Assembly: GCA_013180625.2 (NCBI GenBank)
Contig: SNVD02006105.1
Span: 180,697-244,696, forward strand
DNA from: Boswellia sacra
Taxonomy: Eukaryota > Streptophyta > Magnoliopsida > Sapindales > Burseraceae
DNA length: 64,000 nt
Direction: 5' to 3'
Of this stretch, positions 1-11,176 are shown piece by piece (the first letter of the stretch is position 1; each line of letters begins with the position of its first letter). A model generated the notes under the pieces. That model worked only from the letters and a program-made list of their open reading frames with translations, was not told where the DNA came from and searched no databases. The translations under genes were made by a program, and so were the position numbers.

Positions 1-2788
1 TCCATTTATCGGGTGATTGAGATTGGTTGGTTTGAAATTCAAAACCTCTCCTATTAACAAACTAAAGAGAGACCATCATTTAAGGTTTAATTTCTTAATT
101 AATTAAGCTTAATTGAAAATATATTTCAAGTTGTAGTATTATCTTAATTTAACCAGGATTGCATCATAGCAACCTCTTTCTTGAATTAATTAACTACTAA
201 TCCCTTTAAAATATTGTTTGTTTTTAGATCCTAGAATCATTAGTCATCTCATTATCAATTTTGTTAACAAAATACCTTATTTGTCTGTATACAGGCACCA
301 AAACAAAGCGTTAAACTATTCCCTGGACTTCTAGTGTAAATAAGATTCTTGAATTTGAATAAGCTAATTTCAAATGTTACTAGTTGATGACCCATTTCAT
401 AGACAACTAGTTAAAATAGTCTTACCATGAAATCTCTCTTCCCTTGTTGTATGTCCTCATTAGAGGAGTCCTTAAATCTCTTCGACATCAAAAGCACTTC
501 AAAACTCCTTTTAGGCTTTCTAGAATTGACATATCATTAATCAACTATTGGGTTAGACAACAAGGCCAAACCGGAAAAAAAAAAAGTCCACATTAAACTC
601 TCTTTTTCTTAGTAAAGAATTGAATGAAAGCAAAAGAAAAGGCAAGTAGTGGGGGTACTGGCCAGGGAATCCAAGTTGAAGGGAAGGAATATGAAGTGCG
701 TTAGCTGGAAGTATTGTCATTTTCTTCTTGGAATTGTGTTGGATTTTTATCTTGTTTGAGAAAAGGTTATAATTATTTGATTCGCAAAGGGATCCTTCAC
801 CAATACCCCTAAAGTTTGAAAATAATTCATTCAACCTTATATTTTAACAAAAAACTAATGGAAATGACTGCAGTGTAATAACTGTATGGATATAATTACT
901 GTTTTTACAAAATTAAAGAGGAATAAAAAAGTTATAAACATAACTTTTTAACCCCAACAAAGTTATAAAAATACTAACTACATGAATACAGTTACTGCAC
1001 TCTGACCACTCTCAAAACGAACCTTAACATCCCTCCATTAATTAACCTAACTACACTTCAAGGCTGTCGAAAAATAATATCGTGGGGTGGGGTAGGAAGT
1101 TGGGATCTAGAAAGGACTTTTAAAGTGATATAGACAAGACATGTGGGGTCCATTTATACGTTTATGGAGGGAAGCGCTTTTTCATTTCTTTTTGGGGGCA
1201 AGATTGAATAAAGGGTCGTGTCGTTTGGTTTAGAGGGTGACACGTGTTCAATGCCTTTGTCGGTCATGCTTTAGGCCGGCAATAACGTCAATCGTTTTTA
1301 AATTATGGGTCACACTTATCTCTTTGTGTCTTTAAAATTAATAATTTTGTTTTAAAAAATAAGATTACAGAATAAAGATTGTTAGTAAATTATAGAGATT
1401 AAAAAAATGTAGAATAAGTTTTTTTTAAGTTAGTGATATGTATTTAAAAATAAGGTTATAGATAATAAATTGGAAATAAAAGTGTTGACATATTATTAAT
1501 TGTTAGGTCAATACAATTCCTATATATATATACATACACACACACACACAAAAAGAGAGAGTTTCAAATCTACATTAAATGATGTCATGGAAAAATATCA
1601 AACATATCATTAAAGCTACAAATTAAGATGAGGGGAAATATTACGAGGTATGGTACAGTATCTCCAAAAAAAAATTTAAAATTTTGTATAAAAATTATAA
1701 ATATTTATATGAAATTTGTAAATCAGACAAAAATTTGTCAATATTATAAATGAATGTAAGAATTATAAATAGACTTTGTTGAGACACAATATCCCAATGT
1801 ACTATAGAATGAACAAGATAGGGTTATCTAAAATACAAAATTTGAAAATTATGGTTTAGTAATCAGCAGTTATTTATAAGATAAATTGCAAATTTACATA
1901 TATGTGAACTATCGTTGTAAATATTTTTTTTATTTATTTATACTTATGATATAAATAATTATATGCCACAAGAAGACTATGGTATGAGAACCTCATCCTA
2001 TGTTGACATATAAAGTCCAAATTCTTTTAATTGATTCACAATATAAAAAAATGATGGGATTTTTTTAAAAAACATTCTTATCATGTTAGGATTAAAGAAA
2101 ATTGGTTAATCTATTATGTAAACAAATAGATCATTTTTATGAAAGATAATAATAATGCACTCTTATCATATTTACTTGAACAAATTTTGGATGCTCTTCC
2201 AATTTCAAAATAAAACATTATTCTACTAATAACCAAAACTATTTAAAATTTGGCAGAGAAGTAGATGATTAGTATAATATTGAACATAATTGTTTTAAAA
2301 GAAATATATTAAATGTGAATCATATTAAAGTGACTTTATTTTTTTTTTCCTTGTCTTACTCTTATTACTGATTGACTCCTTCAGTGAATGATTAAATGGT
2401 TTAAGTTTGCTATTAATTTTTAAAATTTCAAGTTATATTTTTCACTCTTTCTCAATATTTTAATTATGAAACGTTTAATCCAATTTTTAGTACTTCAAAC
2501 GCATTTTTTGGTGTATATTAATTTATAAAGTCAATGTCCAAATTTTGCGTTATTATTATTTTTATTTCTTATTTATAAAATCTAAACAAAAGATTGGAAA
2601 TTGGTTGAATTCTTAAAAACTACATTTATGTTAGTTGAATTCTTCAAGATTTAATGGTGTTACAAAGTAGATTATTTGTGCTATGTATGCATGGAAATGA
2701 GTAAAGTAGTTTATACCCTAAGAATTTCATCTTAACACCCTTTAATTTTCATACTTGAACATTTTTTTCAAGTAATTAATGTTGAAAA
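1..2788. other. Non-coding stretch upstream of the cyclopropane synthase gene
   Basis: No gene is supported here. The sequence is AT-rich with short homopolymer runs and no long plus-strand reading frame. A palindromic G-box core (CACGTG) lies at 1241-1246. I looked for the expected first exon of the downstream gene, which should encode a glycine-rich FAD-binding beta-alpha-beta motif, and did not find one. The stretch is therefore either a very long first intron, or foreign flanking DNA in front of a 5'-truncated gene copy. Confidence 0.5.
1521..1550. repeat. (TA)n/(CA)n microsatellite
   Basis: A run of TA dinucleotides passes directly into CA dinucleotides. It is a simple sequence repeat with no evident function. 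Confidence 0.9.
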
Positions 2789-2803
2789 ATGGTGATGGGG
2801 CAG

Positions 2804-5800
2804 GTTACTTATCCAAATATGATGGAGTTGTTTGAGAGTCTTGGCGTTGATATGGAGACATCAGACATGTCATTCTCAGTGAGTTTAGAGAAAGGCAAAG
2901 GCTGTGAATGGGGTAGTAGAAACGGTTTGTCAAGCTTGTTTGCACAGAAGAAGAATGTGCTCAATCCATACTTTTGGCAAATGATTCGGGAGATAATCAA
3001 GTTTAAAGATGATGTTCTCAGGTTAGCAACCAATAATGCCTAAATTTTGCTTTTGCTTTCCTGGAATGAATGAATATTATCATTTTTCTTCTGCATTGCA
3101 GTTATGTTGAAGAGCTTGAAAACAACCCAAAAATGGACCGCAATGAGACGTTGGGACAGTTTATTAACTCACGGGGTTACTCAGAGTTATTTCAGAAGGC
3201 TTATCTTGTGAGATTGCTAAAGCTAGCATTGTATTCTATCATGTCTTTAAGCTTTTTACACTCCATTGTAAATATTCTGTTTGTTACTTACTGCCAATTT
3301 GCAACTATAATATTGTTAGATCCCAATATGTGGTTCAATATGGTCCTGCCCCTCTGAAGGAGTTATGAGCTTCTCTGCTTTCTCTGTTCTCTCATTTTGC
3401 CGCAATCACCATCTACTTCAGGTACATTTTCTTTTTATTGACTAAAAACTTATATACATATATAAATATTACTAAATAGAGCTTAAATAGCAATGGAATT
3501 GTTTAGTTGTATTTCAGATTAATTTTTTAATTTGGCTTATAATGAATTCTCTTCTACAGCTCTTTGGCCGCCCACAGTGGCTTACTGTCAGATGTCGTTC
3601 ACATTCTTATGTCAATAAGGTCTTCTTTTGTTTCTTTTTTTACTGAAACTCTACAAGTAACTGTTGCAAGCAAGTGAATTCTGAATTTTTCCTTTAAAAA
3701 TTCAGGTTAGGGATCAACTAGAGAGCTGGGGTTGTCACATAAGGACTGGTTGTGATGTGTGCTCAGTTGTAACAGCTGACAAAGGTTAGTTATTATTTGA
3801 ATTTATCATTAAAATGTGTAATAAAAATTGTCAGAAGTGGGATTTGAATTACGCCATCTTTCAAAGACCAGAACTTGAGTATGGTGCCTTAGACCACTCG
3901 GCCGTCCTGACTGTTCCATACACGATGTGCTAAAGTAACCTAGCGGCTTTTTTAAAGCTTAATAGACCTCATCATGCTATATATTGATCTTCGTTAGTAA
4001 TTTAGTAGGTTGATTGTTTGTACTATAGCTAAGTGTGCCAACAATTTGAGTTTCAGTATTATTATTTGTTGTTTATAAGTGCAATTAATAGTAGCTATAT
4101 CAACTGGGAATTTTGTCAAAGAGAATGCATTCTTGCAGGTTGTATCGTTTTCTGTGAAGATGGTTCTCAAGAATTCTTCTGTGGTTGCATAATGGCGGTT
4201 CATGCCCCGGATGCTCTAAGAATACTAGGAAACCAAGCAACATTTGATGAAAGGAGAGTGCTTGGTGCTTTCCAGTATGTTTATAGGTACTATTTTCCAT
4301 TACCAATTTGTTATAGTACATTTAGGGCATGTTTGGCATACGATATTATTAGTATAGTATTGTATTATATTATATAACATTGTATTGTATAATATTAAAA
4401 ATAATGATATATCAAAATTATATAGTGTTTGATGTACTAATGTATTGTATTAATTTGTACAAAAAATAAGAATTTTTTTCAAAAAAGATATACAAAGTAT
4501 AAATATATTTTTAGTTCATTTATAAAATTAGTTATTTAGTAATTTATTGAACAGTTATTAATTGTTGAAAAAATTATTTGACGTCCAATGCCCCCATTAG
4601 ACCTATTAGACAATTCGAGTTTATGGTGGCATGCTAGGTGCCAATTGGTTTAATGGGGGCAGTGAATCTATAGGGCACCCAGTGGGGGCGGTGACTCCCT
4701 TCATCCATTTTTTATTTTCAGAAAATAAATTTTAAATAAATTTGATTTTATAACTTATCTATTAAATACATCTTTATTTATTTTAAAATTTTAAAAAATT
4801 AGAGGATATTGTTGAATATATAAAATTTTATAGGGATAATTTTGATATTTTTTATTAGTGTTATACAATGTAATGCTAATGTCATGGATTAGCTCTACAT
4901 AATTTAATACAATGTTGATGCATCTAAGGGTTATACTTTGTATTAATTAATATTATACTAAATTAGCACCAAAAATATGTATTACACTATTTAATACAAT
5001 ATAGTAAAATAATACTATACAATGTCGCGCACCAAACATGCCTTAGTGTCTTAGTATTACAGCATACTAAAATGATGATTTTGTCAAAAGTAGAAATATA
5101 TTCTCTTAGATATTTTGGCAGTGTCCAAAGTATTAGCCGAGTCACATTGTTCTTTCATTTCTTTTGGCTTTGAAATCATTGAGCTACTGAAATTGATATA
5201 AAATATATAGCCAACACTTGTAATTTGTTCCTACAAAATGTGAAATCACTTGTTAATTTTCTATTGGCAGCGATATTTTCCTTCATCGTGACAAAAGTTT
5301 TATGCCCCAAAATCCATCAGCATGGGGTTCATGGAATTTTCTCGCAAGTACAGACAACAAAGTATCTCTAACTTATTGGCTCAATGTGCTTCAGGTTCAT
5401 AACACATTTTCTTGGCTAAAATAAACTTGTATTTATCAATTAGAATTTTAGAATATTATATGGATGTTAATAAAATTTAGTATCTTGTAATTAGCCAAAG
5501 AACTTGGTGACAATTTTATACCCTGCATATACTGAAATTTCAATATTTGTAGCTTCCATAACGTTGTCAATGAATAAGTTGTGATCTGAGTTACACTCTT
5601 CTTGTTCAAAAGCTCTAGTTATTCACTGGAATACTTCACCTTACAGAACCTTGGCGATACGGGTTTACCTTTTCTAATAACACTTAATCCATATTGTACA
5701 CCAAAGCATAACTTGCTTAAGTGGAGAACTGGTCATCCAGTCCCCTCTGTTGCTGCATCAAAAGCTTCACTTGAACTTGATAGTATTCAAGGGAAAAGGG

Positions 5801-8800
5801 GAATTTGGTTTTGCGGAGCTTATCAGGGTAAGAATTTTATTTTGTTGATTAGAATATGTACCATCAACATCCTATAACGTAGGATTAGCTTCATAGTTCA
5901 CAGTTGCAAATCAATAATTTTAGTACTTCTATTTCAGGTTATGGCTTCCATGAGGATGGACTAAAGGTACTTCCCCTTAAATTTCTTAATTACACATATA
6001 GCATTAAAGATATATTCTGCAATAAAGTATTTGATGAATGTAGCAAATTTGAGAATGTAATGAAATGTTACATTTTTACTTAATCATCATGAAAAGATGA
6101 AGTCCAAAGATTTTGGGTTTGCAAGATGCTGATATATAACTTCCTTGTAGGCGGGCATGATTGTTGCACATGATGTGCTTGGAAAGAACTGTACTATTTT
6201 GAGCAATCCAAGGCATATGGTACTTTCTTTGATGGAAACAGGGGCGCGACTATTCGTTGTTAGATTTCTTGGACATTATATCTCTACTGGCTCTTTGATG
6301 TGAGTTCATTTATATCATTTTGCCTTTTCTTTCAACAAACATGCATAGACGCTATTCCTCCTAGCTCAATCATTTTCATAGCACTCTATTAAGTGAGCAA
6401 TCGGGGTTATAGAGTTAGTGTTATAGGTCACAACTTTCTATTTGGATCATTCCAAGCTTTATCATTAGTGCATTGCTCCTAAAACTTTTTATATGACTTT
6501 CTTTCCTCTTTAATTTTACATCTGCCTAATATGTAGTCTTTTTTATTTTTTCATATATTAAATTTCTTGAAGTTAATTGAACATAATATGAAGGTCTTGA
6601 TATAATGTCCATGGTGATATGACAGTTTGTTGGAGGAAGGAGGCACAATGTTTACTTTTGAGGGTAACAAGAAAAACTATCATCTGAAAACTGTTTTGAG
6701 AGTTCATAGTCCCCAATTTTACTGGAAGGTATTTACTTAGTTAATGTTTGATACCTTCTTAATAGAGATGGCAAGCAAAATTCTAAATTTAAAGCCTAGG
6801 CTGTATTTACAACTAAAACTTGAGAATAATAGTAATTATAAATGCACAAAATTCTCAACAGTATTGATGAGTCCTAGAAATTGTTGTCAGGTTATGACAC
6901 AGGCTGATTTAGGGCTTGCAGATTCATTTATAAATGGGGATTTTTCATTTGTGGATAAAGATGAAGGTCTTCTAAATCTATTTATGGTAAGATACTAATT
7001 TGAGTCCAAAAACAAATTGCTCTTTCACTATCTCCTTCCAGACGATTTTTCTTTGCTGATTTATATTTCAGATTCTTATTGCCAACAGAGATTTGGATGC
7101 TTCAGTCTCAAAATTGAACCAAAAAAGGTATAATGTGATTGGAGACCTGGAATATGATAAAGTAGTTACTCCTGACTCTATAACATTAAGTATTTTTCAT
7201 CTATGCTTTAGGGGTTGGTGGTCACCACTGCTAATCACTGCCGGTATAGCCTCCGCGAAATACTTCTTTCGACATGTTTCGAGGCAAAATACTCTTACAC
7301 AAGCTCGTAGAAATATCTCTCGTCATTATGATTTGGTAATTTCTTAATTGATGTCTTTTGGGCAATCCTAGGAAGAAAAAAATAATGAGGAAGCTACTAA
7401 TGCAAGTGAACATATGTTCATAAGCTTCTAGAACGTTTGTCAAAAAAGACTAGTAGATGAGTGTTCGAGTTTGTGTAAAAGTATTAGGTAGTCAAATGAC
7501 CTTTATGGTTTTTCCAAACTGATTTTGCAATCACCATTGGGGAAGCAAAACTTGTTATTAGGTGATTTTTTAATGAAACAATGCCATCAATTATTCTGCA
7601 ACAAAGTTCTAATAATAACATAACATTGGCTTTGATATATATAGAGGGTTTGTAATGTAAATACTTAGTTATACCAAGTGGAAACTAACTACCTTTTGGC
7701 TTTGTTTTGCCAGAGCAATGATCTTTTTTCTTTGTTCTTGGATGAATCAATGACATACTCTTGTGCAGTATTTGAGGTTCGAGTCTCATTCCTTGCTTAT
7801 TTTATTTCTAATGAAGAAGTGATGTAATCTACTTTGGTTCTGTACAACAGCTTTAATTTGTTATATATTTTTATTTAAAGAAAAATGACCATGCACTGAT
7901 GCGTGTATCAATATGTTTTCCAGAATAAAGATGAAGACCTTAAAGATGCACAAATGAGAAAAGTTTCTCTTCTGATTGAGAAAGTGAGTATTTTCAAGTC
8001 CACTCAAATTTTAAAGAAAAATTCATGTAACTTGTGCTTTATGCTTTGAACTTCAAATCTATCCAGGCAAGAGTTAGTAAGGAGCATGAAGTTCTTGAGA
8101 TTGGTTGTGGGTGGGGAACCTTAGCTATTGAAGTTGTCAAACGAACAAGATGCAAGTACACTGGCATTACTCTGTCTGAGGAGCAGCTAAGATATGCAGA
8201 GATGAAAGTGAAAGAAGCTGGCCTTCAGGTAAACTGTCTAGAAGGATGGCATTCTAGTGTCGAAACAAATAAGTTCATTGAATATGGCAAAGGCAAAGAT
8301 ATCTTGAGTATGCTTATAGAACTCTATTGTTGGTCTTCTTACTCTGCAATAGAGTAAGTACTATCTAGTTGAGCATGAAAGTTAATTTGAGAAAAATATT
8401 CCTGAGCCAGATAACATTATTCATAATCTTAACCTTTTCTACCATCAGGACCACATTAGATTATATCTCTACGACTATCGACAATTGCCTAAAAACAACA
8501 AATATGACAGAATTATATCTTGGTGAGTCCTTCCACGTCCAAGTACTATATGTGAACCACCACAATGTTTAGAATAATAACATGATTATCAATTGCCAAT
8601 TTTCAGTGAGATGATAGAAGCTGTTGGGCATGAATTCATGGAGGATTTTTTTGGTTGTTGTGAATCAGTATTGGCAGAAGAAGGGCTTCTTGTTTTACAG
8701 GTAATGATCAAATGAAGAGGAAAAAGAAACTATTGTCATCACTTCAGTTTGACTAAAACGTTATGGTTACAAATTCAATCTTTATATGCTTACATATTCA

Positions 8801-9914
8801 GCATTTCAATAGTTGCTAATGATTAGGGTTTGTTGATCTTTCCTAGTTCATATCAATACCGGATGAGCGGTATAATGAGTACAGGCTAAGTTCAGACTTC
8901 ATCAAGGAATATATTTTTCCTGGCGGATGCTTGCCTTCATTAAGTAGGATAACATCAGCCATGGCTGCTTCATCCAGACTCTGGTATATATTATTCTTAC
9001 CAGTCAGTGCACAATTTGGTCATTCTCATGTTTCGTTCCTCTACTTTCTTCTCCACCAAGTTAACTTTCTGTTATGGTAGGGTGGAACACGTTGAAAATA
9101 TAGGAATCCATTACTACCAAACACTGAGATGTTGGAGAAAAAATTTCATGGAGAAACAAAGGTACACAAACTAAGAAAGAAGTGGTATCACATTCAACTT
9201 TCGGTTATTTTCTCAATGAGTTCTTCTATAAAAATGCAATTATGATGCTAGAACATTTCATAACTATTTATCTTGATGTTATCGACTTCCTTTTTCAGCA
9301 AAATTCTTGCTTTAGGATTCAATGAAAAGTTCATTCGCACATGGGAGTATTATTTTGATTATTGTGCTGCCGGTTTTAAGTCCTATACACTTGGAAACTA
9401 CCAGGTAATTTCCAAACTTTCTATCATTAGTGTATACAATAATAGAATTGGCTTTCTGCATCTTGTTAGTTGTTTGCAATATGCAGCTATTCTTCTGAAT
9501 TAGCTTGAAGCATATTGTTCCTATGCTTAATAGCATTACCTATTGGTTTGCATAAAATTAACTAATACATAGTTTACAGATCTAATTACTAAACAGAAAA
9601 CAAGAGTTTTGTTATAGGAAATGTAGAATCCATTGTTTTGTGATGATAGACCTTGGTTTTTTTTTATATGCAAGCTGGTAATGAAATAATGGTAGCTTAT
9701 TTATTGAATCACTTAGCAGGCTGCAGTGCTACAGACTTACATTACATCTCATTTAACCCTACTTTTATTGGAAGAAATAATAATTTTCAGCTTATATTTG
9801 GAATTCTCATTCAAGCATAACAACAATTTTACCATATTATAGGTTGTATTTTCACGTCCTGGCAACACGTCTGCATTCAACAACCCATACAAAGGCTTTC
9901 CTTCATCAAATTGA
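2804..9914 (+). CDS. Plant cyclopropane-fatty-acid-phospholipid synthase, first exon not seen
   Basis: The plant two-domain enzyme has an N-terminal FAD/amine-oxidase-like domain and a C-terminal SAM-dependent methyltransferase domain that adds a methylene bridge to oleoyl chains of membrane phospholipids. Exons by GT-AG sites and reading phase: 2804-3021, 3102-3207, 3320-3421, 3560-3619, 3706-3784, 4139-4286, 5271-5394, 5647-5827, 5938-5966, 6151-6299, 6626-6728, 6891-6986, 7072-7127, 7212-7335, 7714-7776, 7924-7983, 8067-8228, 8449-8522, 8607-8700, 8847-8983, 9081-9161, 9299-9404, 9843-9914. They sum to 2424 nt, in frame, 807 residues plus stop, with no internal stop. The first visible exon begins VTYPNMMELF. 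The oxidase part includes CGSIWSCPSEGVMSF. The methyltransferase part has the SAM motif EIGCGWG and the conserved ISCEMIEAVGHE. Family members are about 865 residues, so roughly the first 58, carrying the GxGxxG dinucleotide site, are missing. An in-frame ATG at 2789, just before the acceptor, could start a shortened protein. Identification is from memory of the family. Confidence 0.9.
3829..3911 (-). tRNA. tRNA-Leu(CAA)-like sequence, probably a pseudogene
   Basis: The minus strand starts GTCAGGACGGCCGAGTGG and ends AAATCCCACTTCTGAC, matching plant nuclear tRNA-Leu(CAA) in the acceptor arm, D arm and class II variable region. The anticodon loop reads CTCAAGT. Defects are one mismatch in the anticodon stem (CCATA against TCTGG) and a shortened, mutated 5' side of the T stem (GTAA where GTGGG is usual), which also damages the B box. 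It lies antisense in the intron between exons 3706-3784 and 4139-4286 of the cyclopropane synthase gene. A decayed tRNA copy is more likely than an active gene. Confidence 0.75.
4325..5042. mobile_element. 718-bp MITE in an intron (PIF/Harbinger-like)
   Basis: The left end reads GGGCATGTTTGG and the right end CCAAACATGCC, a terminal inverted repeat that continues less perfectly through AT-rich sequence for about 40 bp. TTA flanks both ends, and TTAG is also possible, which fits the 3-bp TTA target preference of PIF/Harbinger (Tourist-like) elements. There is no coding capacity. It occupies most of the intron 4287-5270, and the splice sites on both sides are intact. Confidence 0.75.
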
Positions 9915-11176
9915 TTTTATTCTCCAAAGGGAGATCATACTTTCTCATCCAATCTGGGTCGAACTAATTTGGGCTATTGCTCGTTGATCATTTGTTATAA
10001 GAGTATATGATGATATTAAATTCTTGATAATGAAACCCTATCATAGAACAACAGATTAGAATGAAAGAAAAGGGTATTTTCATGCTTTTTTATTTAGCAA
10101 ATTCGTGCATGCCAGACTAGAGTTTTTATCTTCCACTGTAATGATTTATTGAAGGATGTTGTTGGATCCATTTGTTTGTAATACAATGTCAATACAATGT
10201 CTATCATTTATTATACTAGAATTAGTGGATGATTCAGGTCTTGGAACTGTTTTGACTTGGATACTTTGCTTAATGTCCAAGGATGAAGAGCAAAAACATT
10301 TAATTCATTATCAGAAGAAACTAGTTTGCTTGATATTTCATGCACGTCTACCTATTTCAAGGTTTGAACACAAAACCCTCTTGGTCAAGTTAGACTTGAT
10401 ACCATATTACGGAATCATCAATTTTTTTGTAAATGCTAAAAATTCTTTTGTGAGCATCTAGGTTTGTTGATTGCTTCAAAATTGTCTGGTATTATTAGCT
10501 CCATAGGGAAATCTATGAAGGAATCTTGACGTTAGTTATCTGTTAAACATGAAGATGCAAGTTAACATGTACAAATACAAGACCACTTCAACTTGAATTT
10601 GTTCATTATGTGTTTTGGGTAATTCAGTTAGAATTTGAGTTGTTTTAAGCCTAGCTCTATCAATCATATTGAATTTTTATTAGATTACTTAATTCCATTG
10701 AACTATTTATTTGTCTTAATCTAGAATAAATAATGTTATGTGCAAATTGGATAAAACTCATCCTTAAAAACGGACTTATAAGGGAAGGGTGTCCAAATGT
10801 CAGGTTTTACATTAACAATATGGAACTCAACTGGGTTGTTACAATTTATCAAGGCGACCCTCCCTAGGCCACTCCTTCTACAACAAGGGTCAACCTAGAT
10901 TGTCTACGAATAATGAAATTGTTATGCACACACTGAGTTAGCTTGTGAGAAAGGATGTCCAAGTATTATAAACCTCATTGTTAGGCCTTATATTAACAAT
11001 ATAAGACTCATTGGGTCATTACAAACAAATTCTTATAACATCTATAGAAATTATTGTAATGAGTAGATGGCACGAATGATTTCTTTGGTCATTCATGTGA
11101 CCAATATGTTAATTTTGTATCTTATAAAGGAAAGTGATTAAAATTACAAATATAATGGAACAAAATATCAAAACAA
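9915..11176. other. Downstream flank of the cyclopropane synthase gene, no gene seen
   Basis: This is AT-rich non-coding sequence. It probably contains the 3' UTR and polyadenylation region of the upstream gene. A 101-codon open frame at 10156-10461 resembles nothing I know and has no coding character. The only structure is the pair of related segments annotated at 10770-11025. Confidence 0.5.
10770..11025. repeat. Two diverged copies of an LTR-end-like segment
   Basis: About 10,790-10,850 and 10,960-11,025 share the order: GTGTCCAA or ATGTCCAA, then TTAACAATAT, then a GGAACTCAACTGGGTTGTTACA-like ending. This resembles decayed retrotransposon LTR ends. The similarity is short and imperfect. 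Confidence 0.4.

Noticed and set aside
1241..1246. G-box as proof of a promoter for the cyclopropane synthase gene
   Set aside because: One six-base motif is expected by chance at this scale, and it lies 1.5 kb from the first visible exon.
10156..10461. 101-codon plus-strand ORF downstream of the cyclopropane synthase gene
   Set aside because: No recognisable motif, biased AT-driven composition, and no splice or context support. It is probably chance.
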